From: Piromyces finnis
Lineage: Eukaryota; Neocallimastigomycota; Neocallimastigomycetes; Neocallimastigales; Neocallimastigaceae
Direction: 5' to 3'
Length of the DNA stretch: 64,000 bases
Assembly: GCA_002104945.1 (NCBI GenBank)
Contig: MCFH01000004.1
Coordinates: forward strand, 1,278,001-1,342,000
The translations under genes and the position numbers were made by a program. Position 1 is the first letter of the stretch; each line of letters starts with the position of its first letter. Below the pieces are notes generated by a model that was not told where the DNA came from, did not search any database, and was given only the letters and a program-made list of their open reading frames with translations. Below are positions 39,201 through 52,781 of the stretch, one piece after another.

Positions 39201-42200
39201 ATGCACCACTATTTCTAGTATTATTTTTTAACTTTTCATCCATATCAACTCCAATTTTAGTTTCTAATGAATGATCATCCTTCATTATATTCAACATGAG
39301 ATTCTTAGTGATCAATATTTCATCATCTTGACTAAGTTTTGGTGAACTACCCTCTTCAGAGGTACTAGTATTAAACTTTAAACTATCAAAAATAGATTTT
39401 TCAAGATTTATTGATTCCATAATATGAGAAGAAGAGGACGACATGATAGAATGAGCGGTAGTTGTTTTAGGCGATGCTTTAGATTCGTTTTTACTACTAC
39501 CTAAGTTAGTCGTAATAGAATATGGTTTGTTAGAAGTTACTGGTGAAGAAGAATAAACCTTCTTATCAGATGGCAATTTATAAGTGGTTGATATAGTAGA
39601 TGATGGTGAAGAACTTAAGTTCTTTTTATCTGATGATAATCTATAAGCTGATGATGGAGAGGAAGTATGTATAGATGTTTTCTTTTCAGATGAAGGGAAT
39701 TTAAAAGTTGAAGATGGAGAAGAAGTATTATTTTCTGAGAATAATTTATATGGAGTGTGTGATGAAGATGAAAGATTAGATTTCTTTTCAAATAAATCTT
39801 TAACAGAAGAAACTTTATTTGAGCTATTATTAATGAAATGTTTAGTACTGCTTGTAGTCGCTGATGGTATTGAAGTTACTGGTGAGTATTTAGATTTACA
39901 ACTATCGTAGTTATTTTCAATATATTCTTGTACTTTTTCTGCTGCTTTCTTTTCATACCCAGGATCAATCTTTTCTTCACTGTCAGAAATTTCTTCGTAT
40001 TCAATTTTACCAAAAAGAAATTCATGGTTTTCGATCAAGGTTTCAACAGCTTCACATTGACGTTTCATATCCTCAATCAAACGTTGAGCTGATTGAATTA
40101 CAGGTGAAGGTTTAAGAAGAGTTGGACCAAATATAATAGCAAGATTTTTAATTGACATTTTATTAATAGTAGAATAAAGAGATACTCTGAAAAGATGTTC
40201 ACATATAAAACGAAGGGTAACAAAATGAAGTTTTGGTAACATATGGACAATATCTTGGAATTTTATCATACGTTCTCTATATTCCTTAATTTGACTTGCA
40301 TGAATAAATTCATTATATAAATCATAAGTACACACAGGTTGAAGTTCTTCACCAATACCATCCCTTAAATAAGATTTTAAGCAGCCAGTAACCACATGGA
40401 TATCATTATCATATAAATTATTTGGTGATTCAATTGAACTAAATTCAAGTGGGATAGATGTAGTTGATTTCGATTTAGCATGTGAATATCTTTTTGGAAC
40501 ATTTTCAAAACTATCTTCCTTTAAACTGGGTGAAATCAAATGAACCTTGAATGGATCTACTTCAAATTTCTTTCTTAAAGACTGAATAGTTGCAGAATTA
40601 CCAGATAAACGATAAATACCCTCAGTTCTTAATCCGATTTTTTCTACTAACTCAACACATTTTTGAATAAGAATTGGAACTTCAGGAAGATTTTCACTAA
40701 TTGTAGATGGAATACTAAAATGCTTTAAATTAGAAGATTTGAAGGCAGGTGAAATATTATCAAAGGACTTAAGATAGTAACTTATATCAATTGAAATTTG
40801 GTTATCCTTTGAAATTTGATTATCCTTTGAATTTTTATAATCTTTTGAAGAAGAATTACTATCATCTAAAAATTGATTTAATTTCTCTTCAAATTTTAAA
40901 TTATTCTTTAAATCTAATTTCAAATCTTCATCAATATCATCTTCAAAATTATTTTTCTTTTTCATTTTAGTATCATCAATATTAGAACTAGTCTTTCCTA
41001 TCTTTGATACCGATAATGGTGTAGAAATATCTTTCTTTGTAATGTTAAGATTTTCCTTAGAACCATTCTTTCTGGTTTTAGAAGCATAACTACTTAAATC
41101 AAGACTCTTCTTACTATTTTTTGGAGATGAAGAGTAAAGGGAAGTTGGTGAACTACTATGATTAGACTTAGAAATAGCGTTGATTAACGGAGAATAGAAT
41201 TTTGATTTTTCTGTTTTCTTTGAATTTTGAGCAGAAGAAGTTAAAGTTTTATTAGCAGTTGAAGCACTTATTAATTTATTTCTATTTTCTTCAGTTGGAT
41301 TAGAAGCATATTCAGCAAAAGCGAGATTCGAATAACTTTTTGTTTCTTTTGATGTCATATTTAATGGACGAGTTTGAATTGAAAGAACTTTACTTCCAAC
41401 TTGACCTGGTAAAGAAGTGCCAGTAGCACCATCGTGAGAAAGTAACACTGGAGTACTAATCCAACTTTTCTTTATTTTATCTTTACTCTTTTTAACCTTC
41501 TTTTCTTTCTTATTCTTTTTACTACTAGCAGTAGAAATAAGTTCATTGGCTTGATCTGTAATTTCATCAAGATTAATAGTATTATTATTAATAAATAATG
41601 ATGGAGTAGGTACTTGAGCATCTGTACTTTTGTATCGATTAATAATATCATTTAAGAGTTTTGGTGGTTCTGCATTCTTATAACGATTTGTAATTTCACT
41701 TATACGTGAAGTAGTAGCACGAGCTGAATTATTTCTAGCTAATGAAGTCTTTGAAAATTTAGGAGAAGAATCAGTAACAACATTTGAACCTGGACTTACA
41801 GATCTTGATTCAGTTGGATTAACATGCATTATATCACGTAAATCAGTAGATTTCTTTGAATTACTATTTTCAATTTTATTATATACAGAATCATTATGTT
41901 CATGTGATTTTTTTGAATTATTAGTTTCAGTTTTATTTGAACTACCAATTGCTTTATTAAACGATGATGAAGATTTGATATACTTTGAATTGGAGAATGA
42001 AGAGAAATTATTAATAAATTCTGGCATAGAATATTTTCTATAATACCTAGAAGGTGATAATAAATTATCATTACTTAATAATTTTTTATTATCTTCAAGA
42101 ATATTAGTATCTATGGATGGTTTCCTTGTATTTGTTTTCTCAACAATACTACCACCAACCGTCTTTTTGGATAATGGATTCTCAGATGAGATAGAATAAG

Positions 42201-44436
42201 CTTTTGGACGATTTTTAAATACATTTGGAGATGGGGTAAGTGATTCTCTTTTGTCCACTATCAAATCACCTAAATTATTTTCAGATTTTCTATGAGAGGA
42301 TGCGATAGAGTTGTTTGAAGAAGAAGAAGAATGATAGGATGCTGTGTCATCTATTTGCTTACAATAATTAAAGAACTTTTGAGTATATTGATTTTGAATA
42401 GACTTTATTTTTTCTTTATTTTTGTCTTTCTTTTCCTTATTTGGGGTAGATGAAATTTCATTTTTTGGTGCAGCTGGGAAAGTGTAGTTTTTAATATCTA
42501 AACCTTGGAATAAATCTTCAGTATCACTTTCACTGACAGGAGTTTGGCGACCAGATTCAAAACGATTCATAATATTTTTATAATCATTTTTAAAATCATT
42601 TACATAATCGTCTTTATAATTTTTTTCATTTTTATCTATCTTATAATTAATGTTCTCAAATAAATTATCATTATTGTAAATATAACTACCATGCTTAAAT
42701 GAATTTTGCCAATTTATAACTTCCGTTTGCATTAATACAGAAAGATTAAAGGTCTTGTTTTCAACAACTGCTGCTTCTTCAATAAAAGACTGGACATGAC
42801 TTACACCAATATTAGAAATTTCAATTAATATTTGATCCAATAAAAATTTTGGTTCTTCTTCCTTTAGATCAATACCTTGAACTGTTGATAAAGCAAGAAT
42901 ATTTGGATTATTATCTGTATTTACTGGTGAAATAATAGAATAATATAATGGTATATAATGAACAAGAACTTTCTTTGCCGAAAGAATTTCCAATGGACCA
43001 CTAATATCATTAATAGTACAAATAAGACTTGAATGATGATGATGATGTTGAGTTGTTGGATAAGTTGGTATATAATTTTCATCATCAAAATCTTGTGTAA
43101 TATTAGTTGAGACAGGAGATGCTTCAATCATTTTTATTTGTCTTCTTGAAGAACTAGATTTTGAAATCGATAATATCTTTATTATAAAATAAATTAAAAA
43201 AAACATAATATTATTAATATGTTTAGATAACAATGTATCACCAAATTTTATAATAATATAGTTATCCAATATAGAACCTGTTATTATTTAAATTAAATTA
43301 TGTCTAAATAATAATAGATTTTATAACAAGATTTTTCAAACTTACTCTACTTAATGGTTTTTCAACAAGATTTTTTCTTATATTTTCAATGCTCATTTTA
43401 TTCATCACAGAATGTTTTTGTTTAACTGTATTATTTATTGATTTTGTTAATGGCTTCTTTCGAATTAATTGATAAAAGAAAATATATGGACCACGAATTT
43501 CAACATAAAATATTAACCACTTTGAAGATGATGGACTAATTGTTGACTCTTGAGTTTTTCCCTTAGTTGATGTAACTCTATCCTTCTTTAAAAAATTAGA
43601 GTGTTTTATTTTATTTATCATAGAAGGATTTTGATTATTAAGATTATTATTACTTTCATTAGTATATATATTTTTTCTTAAAATATATCCAGATTTTTCA
43701 AGAGGCCATTTCATACTAATATTTACTATATTTTCTGAAACTTGCTTATTATCTATAAATTCATCAATCTTTGATATTAATTAAAAGATATAAAAAAAGA
43801 ATATTTAAATAAAATTAAATAATAAAATAAATGTTATAAATGTTATAAACAGACTTGTTTAAAAATAAATCAATCATATATTAAATATGTATTATCATTA
43901 AAATTTATTACCTTTAATCTTGGTAAAACAAATGTATTAGAATGGCCTTCTAAGCCAGAAATATCGCTTATTAAAAGAGATGATCTCTTTTCTTCTATAT
44001 CCTTTGGATTTTTTAATATATTTTTTTCAAAGTATGATTTAATATTCAAAAATTCTTTTGTTGAAATAGACTGGATTTTTGCTTTTGAGAAAACCGTAGC
44101 ATTAGCAATCAATGTTGAAGAATGATTATACATAGAATTTATTATTTCGTTATTGTTTTTGTTACTATTAATATTATATACATTATTATTTGAAGCTGAA
44201 GATGTAGCATGAAGATAACCACTATCTTTATGCGTTTGTGTTTGTTGTACATCATGGTTATTCAAATAATGTTTGTAAGTGGTTGATTCACCTTCAGTTG
44301 AAGATCTCACTTTAGATTTGTTTTCATTATTTGAATGTGTATATGAGTATTTTAGAGATGAATAGGAAGGCAAAGGATGATGTTTATCTGTTCTATCTGT
44401 TAATTTATATACTTTTGTTTGTACATTACTTTCCAT
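33229..44436 (-). CDS. Giant RhoGAP protein with PH-like N-terminus and acidic repeat
   Basis: Predicted GTPase-activating protein for Rho/Rac, 3631 aa. Exons 44436-43912, 43768-43346 and 43176-33229, all phase 0. The N-terminal 316 aa include a PH-like segment (EKSGYILRK, KWLIFYVEIRGPYIFFYQ). Residues about 320-1130 are Ser/Asn-rich linker. A RhoGAP domain covers about 1130-1370: VPILIQKCVELVEKIGLRTEGIYRLSGNSATIQSLRKKF with the arginine finger in GIYRLSG, then CLKSYLRDGIGEELQP and NLAIIFGPTLLKP. Another Ser-rich linker follows. From about 2020 to 3500 an imperfect Glu/Val/Ile repeat is present. The exon 2/3 junction is less sure: the acceptor at 43177 keeps phase 0, and the open frame up to 43269 is taken as intron. 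It is an orthologue of one of the Dictyostelium gac genes, but I cannot say which. Confidence 0.85.
33640..38060 (-). repeat. Tandem coding repeat of the RhoGAP gene
   Basis: About 4.4 kb encoding roughly 1470 residues of an imperfect unit of about 20 aa, typically EEQPVIESVEETKEEIVEQPIIE-like. Units vary at a few positions (V/I/L, A/S/P). Larger near-identical blocks are shared, for example about 34.80-35.00 kb with 36.42-36.62 kb, and about 34.71-34.83 kb with 37.78-37.90 kb. This indicates recent duplication of multi-unit segments. It would form an extended, strongly acidic rod or disordered region. Confidence 0.9.
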
Positions 44437-47202
44437 GTTGAATATTTATATCTATCTAAATATTATATTAACCATATTAAAAAAAAACGTTTTTATAAAT
44501 AAAATATTAGTTAATATATAAATATAATAAAATAAAAAAATATATAATTTTAGATAAAATTATATATAATAATTACTTTGTCTTTTTCAAATTATAATTT
44601 CATAGAAATTTTTGTACTTTTTGAATAAATAATATTTTCTGCAAATTTAATATTTTTTGCTTTATTTTGTTTTGTTTTGGTATATTTAATTTTTGTATTT
44701 ATATACTTTTATATTTATTCTAATATAATCTGTCTATTAAAATATAATATGTATTATGTTTCATTCCTTTTTTATGTTTTTAAATAAAATATTGAAGAAA
44801 ATAAATTAAATATAGTTGTAAGAAAATTAAAAAACTAAAAAGAAATGAATATTTTATGGGATTAGATTATATTAGATTATAATAACAATAACGATTTATA
44901 TTGATTATTGATTATTTTTATTATGAAAATAACAATTACTTCTTAATAATATAAATTTAGGAAATGTTAAATGTATATTCTTTTGAATTTAAATTTACAA
45001 TTATTTAATTTGTTAAAAATAATATATTGTAATAATTATTCGAAAATTCATCACAAATTCGTTTTAGACAATAAAATATTTTATATTAATAATATGGCAT
45101 ATATTATATATTATTTGTAAGTGAAATTTATTACAAATACATATTCCTTAAACTATAGAAATCAAGTTGTTATTGTTTTTATTTTATTTACTTTATTTGA
45201 AAAATTGTATTTTATTTACTGCTTTATTGAAAACAAGAGAAAAATGTAACTTTGACTTTAATTTTCTTTTTATTTTATATATAAATATAAAAAGGTATAC
45301 TATTATTTAATATAATATTAATTAATATATAAATTTGTTAATCGTCTAGGTTAGCTCGAATTTATTCTTTTATAAATATTTTTTTATAGAAATAATAATT
45401 ATTTACTTCTAATTCAAATGATATATATTTAAATCAAAAGAAATAAAGTAAATAATTATATTTAATTATTAAAAAAAAAAAAAAAGAATAAATTGGTTAT
45501 ATTCTCTATTGAATACTTTATAATAATTAGTAAAAATAATAATAATCTCTAGTAAAGCGTTTTATTCTGTTTTTATTTATGTATTATTATTGCTTATTGT
45601 TATTATTAATTTGTTTTGCTTTATTATTGCATTTGATTTTGTATTTAATTTTTTTTCCAATTGATATATTTTTTGTTTATTTATCGGTATTTATTTATTT
45701 ATTTATTTATTTATTTATTATTTACTTTATTTTTTGTAAATATATTTATTAAATCTCTTTTTTTTTCTAAAATTATTTTATTTATTATTTGATTTAAAAA
45801 TCGAAAAAGAAAAAAAAAAAAAAGAAAGAGAATTTCAGTTATATTAAATATATAAAAATAAATAAATAAAAAAGGTAATAAAAAAAAAATTGAAAAATAT
45901 GTATATATTAAGAATACTAATGAAAAATATTAAAAAAAAAAGTAGTTTTATAATTGGGAAAGTAAATCAAAATTACTATATTATTATAGTTAAAATGTCT
46001 CTATTTTTTTAATATTTGTATGACAATTATTAAAAAATATATATATTAAATTTTATTATTTACTATTACTAGAACTACCAATTTTAATTATTAAAAAAAT
46101 ATCGAATATAAAAACATCACACAATCCTCATATATTATTAAAAAAATAATAAATATAAAATTTTATAAAATATTTTTCAATTATATTCTATTTTATTATA
46201 AAATATAATAATATATAATAAAATATAATATAAATAAATTAAAAAAAGATTAAAAAGGAAATTTTTCGAATATAAATATTATATATTAAATATATACTTT
46301 GAATCTATAAAAATATATGATTATATTAATTTACATTGTATATACTAATGTTTATTTAATAACTAATTATAAATATATATTATATATTAATATATCTTTG
46401 TATTTAATACAATAATTTTTTGTACATAAATTTAAAATATTATTTAAATAGTAAATTAAAATAAATTAATTAATATTTAATATATTATTATATTACTGTA
46501 TATACTACATTTAATTAATAATAGTAATAAAACTAATTTAATTAAAATATACGGCAAAAACTATAAATAAATTATATTTTGTACTTATATATAAAAAGCT
46601 TTATTTAATATATTATTTAATATATTATAATATACCAATATTTTTTCTTCTTACACAAAAAGCACAAAAAGTAATATGAATATTTAAATACAGTTTTATA
46701 ATAGGTAGAAATATATTATTTAATATAAAATCATTATAATTGTTATTAATCGTTTTAAAATTTTTTATAAATGATCAAATTTTAAAGTAACTCTTTAAAG
46801 GAAAAATAAAATAAAAATATCAAAATAATAATTGAAAAATTCTATTTCATTGTTCAAAAGAAATAAGTTTATACATACTGAAATTATATATACCTAATTA
46901 CCACTAACAAAAAAAACTTCAATATTAAAGTACTAATTTAACCGTAACATTAAAAAAAATGAATAAATTATAATATTTAATATAAAGTTTGAAATCAAAA
47001 AAATAACTTTATTTAGAAATTTATATTAACCAATAATATTATAAAATTCAAAACTTTATTTATAAATAAATTATTATTTATTTATTCTAATAGATTCGGG
47101 TTAGATTAAATATTAATTAGTAAAATTTTTAGAAAAAAAAAGGTTTAAAAATAAAAAGATAAAGTTTTAAAAAGCTTTGTCATAAAAGGAAACATAAAGC
47201 TC

Positions 47203-47233
<31 letters not shown>

Positions 47234-47982
47234 TAAATCAATATAAATATATTAGAAAAATGTTATTAATCTTTATATTGATTCTTTTCTTTAAAAAAAG
47301 TGCTTTCTTATATCATCGAATAACAAAATAAAATATATTATTATAATTGAAATATTTAATAAATGGAATTTTCTTTTAATCATTTGATTTATTACTTCAA
47401 AATGAAGGATTAACCTTTTTGCATTTTAAAATAAAGTTTAAATAGTTTTTTTAGTATAACTTTTAATTATTACAATTGTTTTATGGATTGAAATATAGAA
47501 AAGATATAATAATTACGTTATATATATAAAATAACGTATATATATTTTTTATTTTTTTTAACAGACTATTTTTTAAATATTAAAAAATATATAAAGGGTT
47601 AGATTATCTATTTTAAATTATATATTATTCTTTATCTTCAGATAATTTTTATTTCTAATTTTAATTTATTAGATAAATAATAATTTTTTTATTTAATCAA
47701 TAATAGTGCTAATGAAATAGAACTTTATTTATAAATAAACATTAAATAATGTTTTATATCTTATATGAGCGAGTAATTAATATGCTTTTTATATATTTTA
47801 ATAATTAATATTTTTTTTAATAATTGTTTCAGGTGTAAAAGTAAACTGATAAAATGAAAATTTTCATAATATTATAGTTTGGTTTCCACAAAATGTTAAA
47901 TTTATATAAAAGATTTAGGTTTATTTGCTTGTTAATTATAGAAATATTAATATATAATAGAAATAAAATAAAGAAGAAAAAA

Positions 47983-48063
<81 letters not shown>

Positions 48064-48431
48064 TTGCTGATTGAAATATTTTCATCAGCAATATTTAAAT
48101 ATATAAATAGAAAATAAAATTTATATTTAATTATGTAACATAGATTTTTTATTATTTAAAAAAGCTATAAATATTTAATATAACTAACTAACTAACTAAA
48201 TAAATACATAAATAAATAAATAAATAATATTAAAATAAATAAATAAATAAATAATATTAAAATAAATTTAGAAATTTTTAAAATCTTTTTAATAAAAAAT
48301 CAAAATTGTTTATATAACTTAAAATCTATTTGAAATGATTGGCTAAATTAAATGTTATATTATTTTTTTTTTAAACAAAACTAATATTGATATTATAATA
48401 TTTCACTTATAAATTAGTGCTATATTTGAAA
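44437..48431. other. Divergent intergenic region, RhoGAP / NOC3
   Basis: About 4 kb, the longest gene-poor stretch. It is very AT-rich with many A and T tracts. One oddity is a GC-richer 18-mer, CGTCTAGGTTAGCTCGAA, at about 45343. The 74-codon frame at 47893 is an (AAT)n artefact. No gene can be supported. Confidence 0.6.
47986..48062. repeat. (AAT)n array, about 25 copies
   Basis: Uninterrupted trinucleotide run about 370 bp upstream of the NOC3 start codon. Confidence 0.9.
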
Positions 48432-51400
48432 ATGGATTTTAAAGCAAAGAATAAAAAATCTATAACTCAATTTAAATCAAGGAATAATAAGAAGAATGGA
48501 AATAAAAATAATAACAATAACAAGGTATTATTAATTTTATCCTCAAATTTAAATAGATAAATGAATGTATATATTTATTATATAAACAATTTAATAAGAC
48601 GTTTAATACAGAAATTTCAAATTTAAAAATCCATTTTTTCAAGTTTAAATTCAAATTTCATTTATTTTTTTTTTATTCAGTTTAATTCAACATTAAAATA
48701 TAATTCAGAAGTATTTGCCATATTAAACCAATTAATATGATATACTCATTTTTATTATTTTTTTTCTCAAATATAAATAATACAAAATTATAATTACAAT
48801 ATATATATATTTTACTATTTTAAAATATTTCAATTTTATTTAAAAATGGCATAACTAATATAAATAAAAAAATTTGCTGTTATTAATTTTATTGTTTATA
48901 ATGAATTTTATTATATTTAATATATATAAAATTATATGAAATAACATAAAAATTATGAATAAATTAAATAATAAAAATCAAATAATTAATGTTCACTTCA
49001 ATTTTGTATTAATTACAATATACTTGTATATTTGATTTATCATTATGATTTTATTATCAATAAGAAACAAGTTAAGCAAGAAAAGAAAATTAAAGAGCCA
49101 AAATTAGTCGATAATGATGAAGATGTAGAAATTTCAGAAGATGATATTCAATTCTTTAAAGAACATGGAGGCTTTTCAGGTTTCTTAGCAAATTTAGATG
49201 CTGATTCATTAATGAAGTAATATTTTATAATTTTCCGTCAATAAATTTAAAAGATAATAGGAGCTATTTTCGTGGTAATATTAATAGTTTAAATATTGTA
49301 AACATTTATTTATTTTTTAAATAAACGTTAGTACCCCAAAACAAGAAAAAATGAGACCACAATTTTCAAATAGAGATGAAGAATCTGATTCAGATGATGA
49401 TGTTGAATTAGATGATGAAGAAGATGAATGGGAAACCAAAGCCATAAAAAAAAACTCAAATGCTATGGATAATGAAATTAACCGTTTACCTATTAAAACA
49501 GCTGAAGGTCAACTTGTAAAACCAAAAGAAGGTAAAAATCATTGATATATTATAGTTGTAATATGTTATAATAAATATGATATAAAAGCTTATATTTTAT
49601 GCATATTTTCTTCAACATCATTTTATTATTTAATATCAATGACAATAATTTAATATAAAATACTATTATATAACTTTAATATAAAAAATCAATTGACATT
49701 TAAACAAAAATTATAATTATATTTGGGAAATAATAATAAAAGCATTGGAAGTTGTTGAACTTAATGAAGAAGAATTAAAGGATAACCCATTACTTTCAGA
49801 AAAACAAAAAAAGAAGTTAGAAAAAAAGAACCAATTAAAGGAAGAAAGAAAAAAAGCAAAAAAAGCAGCAAAACAAGATGTTACTTTTGATGATGAAGAA
49901 GATGAAAAATATATTCAAGAACATAATAAAATGAAAGTTTCAAAGAAAGATGAAGTAGAAGAAGAAGAAGAAGAAGATCCAAAAGTAGTTAATAGAAAAA
50001 AATTAGTTAATTTAAAGGAAGAATTAGGTCTTGTTGCTTCAAGTATTATCGAAGATCCAGATAGTAATGTACGAAATTAAGATTCATATTAAAACCATAT
50101 ATTATTTAATTAAATTTTACTATATATATCCTAATGTAATATGTGTTAATTTTTATAATATTTTATATAAATGATTCTTATGGTCAAATCAAATAGATTA
50201 ATAGACTTAAAAGATTAAGAGAAATTGCTAAAGAAGATAATATTGCTATTAAAAAGTTAAGTTTCTTAACTCAATTGGCTGTATACAAAGATATTATTCC
50301 AGGTTACCGTATTAGACAATTATCAGATAGTGAAAAAAGTGCAAGAGTTTCTAAGGAAGTTAAAAAATTAAGACAGTATGAATCAACTTTATTAGTTAAT
50401 TATCAACAATATCTTCAATCTCTTGATAATGTTATTGAAGGTAACTATTAAACTATTATATTATATAATTTAATTATATCGAATATTAGTATTTAAATTT
50501 AGTAATTAAATGATTAATTTAATTTTTTTATGTTTAAAATAAAGGTTACTTTAAATATCAAAAACTTAATATTAAGGAATCAGTAAAAAAGCAAAATGAA
50601 TCAAAATCATTACTTTTAGTTGCAATTCAATGTTTAACCGATTTATTAACAAATGTTCCTCATTTTAATTTTAGAATTAATATCTTAACAGCAGTAGTTG
50701 CTAGAATGAATATTAAAAGTCCAATTGAAGTAATTAAATCCATTCATTAACATATTTATAATAATTTAAAAATTAATACTTTATATTAAATTATTATTAT
50801 GATATGGTATACTTATTCTATTTATATATATTAATTTTTATTTCATTATGTATTTTATATATATTCATAAAAGGTTTCAAATAAATGTTGTAAAAGTATT
50901 GCTGTTTTATTTACAAAAGATGAAACTGGTGAATACTCATTAGAAGCTATGAAATTGATATCGCGACTTATTAAAAATAAGAATTATAATGTCAGAGAAC
51001 AAGTTTTACAAACATTTTTATATTTACGTTTAAAGGATGAATTAAGACTTCCAGAAAAAGAAGAAGAAAAGGTTAAAAATAATAAGCGTAAGAGAAAGCA
51101 ACAACCTTTCTTAACAAGAAAAGCAAGAAAGGTTCTTAAAGAAAACAAAGAAGTTGAAAAAGAAATGAAAGAATATGAAGCTACTATTGATTTAGAAAAG
51201 AGACAAAAAATGGTACATATTTTAACATATTACTATTAAATATAGCATTATGATTTAATAGGATAATTTAAGACAAGCATTAATTCTTAATTTTAAATTC
51301 AAATTCATTAAAACTGTTATTATTTTTTGTCATAATAATTTTATATAAAATTTTTCATTTTTTAGCAAACGGATACATTAAATATATTGTTTGCCTTATA

Positions 51401-52781
51401 TTTCAGAATGTTAAAGAATAATAACAACAATCGTCTTCTTCCAACTGTATTAGAAGGTTTAGGACGTTTTGCTCATTTAATTAATATTGATTTCTTTGAT
51501 GATTTAATCGCTGTTCTTAAGAATATTATGATGGATCAATATAAAAATTATATGGATAATAAGGGACATATCACTTCTGCATGCACTGCATTCCATTGTA
51601 TTATAGCAGCCTTCCAACTTTTATTTAAACAAGGTAATTATTATTATTATTTTTTTTTAAGAAATAAGAATTAAAAAGCGAGATTTAACTATATGAAATA
51701 AACAGGAAATTAACAAATGAATAAATAACTAAATGATTATGTTATTAATCCTTTATTTATCTAAAATAGGTGATATTATTAATATTGATTTAAATGATTT
51801 TAATCGTTCTATGTATGCTCAAATGATTCGCCTTGGCTTAAACCCTAATGTTGGTAAGATTACAAATTCATTATTAAAGTCTGATTCGGTTTATCGTTCC
51901 AAGAGTGAAATTGAATTAGTTTTAATTGGTTTTGAATTTTTATTCATAAAGAAGAAGCAAGTAAGTATATATATATATATATATATTTTTTTTTCTTCTT
52001 CCAAATAACTTGATATATATAAATTATAGTTATTATGGATAGAATGGGTTAAACATATTTTTAAAAATGATAGTAATATATTTTCAAAACTAATTATTAT
52101 TATTATTTTATATTTCAATTAAATATAAATTAGTTATCATTTGAAAGAATTGCTGCCTTTATTAAAAGACTTTCCACAATCGCCGTCAATATGCCAGTTA
52201 ACTCAGTATTAGCTGCTTTATATATGGCAAAAAGTCTTTTTATTGTAAGTAAATTTTTATAAAAAAAAAAAAAAAACAGTTTTAAATTTAATTTTTAATA
52301 TTATTGTATTGACATACATATATTTATTTTATTTAAAATATGTATTTATTATTATTAGAAATATTCAAGATTAAATCAATTAATGGATTCAGAAGGAAGA
52401 GTTGGTACTGGTGTTTATATGGGATTATTAGATGATCCAGATCTTTGTAATCCATTTGCAACTAGTTTATGGGAATTTGGTCTTTTAATGTCTCATTTCC
52501 ATCCAACTGTTAGAGAATATGCTGAATATGTTGGTGCTATTGGTAGAAATGGTTCAAGTAATGTTGCTGCTGGTCCTCATGCTTCTAAATACCTTGATTA
52601 TAAGATTGATTATAACTATTTCTTAGAACGTTTTGGTGTTCATAAATTTAATCCACAAGAGGAATTTTTACGCCCTGTCAAATCAATACCAAAAAGAAAG
52701 CGTCACCAAGGTACTATGTATGGTTTTAATGGTGGAGAAAGTAAATTTTTAAAGAATCTAAAACAACAAATCAGTGCTTAA
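48432..52781 (+). CDS. noc3l: Nucleolar complex protein 3 (NOC3)
   Basis: Nucleolar HEAT-like protein for 60S pre-ribosome maturation and export (Noc2-Noc3 complex), also linked to replication licensing in yeast. Eleven exons (48432-48524, 49065-49216, 49332-49531, 49743-50068, 50197-50440, 50545-50729, 50874-51212, 51366-51633, 51770-51960, 52134-52244, 52359-52781) give 843 aa. Lys/Asp/Glu-rich N-terminus, then DIQFFKEHGGFSGFL and SFLTQLAVYKDIIPGYRIR. Also DTLNILFALYFRMLKN, LLPTVLEGLGRFAHLINIDFFDDLIAVL and FERIAAFIKRLSTIA. The C-terminus has LLDDPDLCNPFATSLWEFGLLMSHFHPTVREYAEYV. The donor of exon 4 (GTACGA) is unusual but is the only one that keeps phase and family sequence. Confidence 0.93.

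Noticed and set aside
43177-43269. Exon 3 of the RhoGAP gene starting at 43269 (MDNYIIIKFG...)
   Set aside because: The upstream exon ends in phase 0, and the acceptor near 43283 would give a stop or the wrong phase. The acceptor at 43177 fits phase 0.
47893-48117. 74-codon frame with an Ile run
   Set aside because: Made by the (AAT/ATA)n array; no homology-like content.
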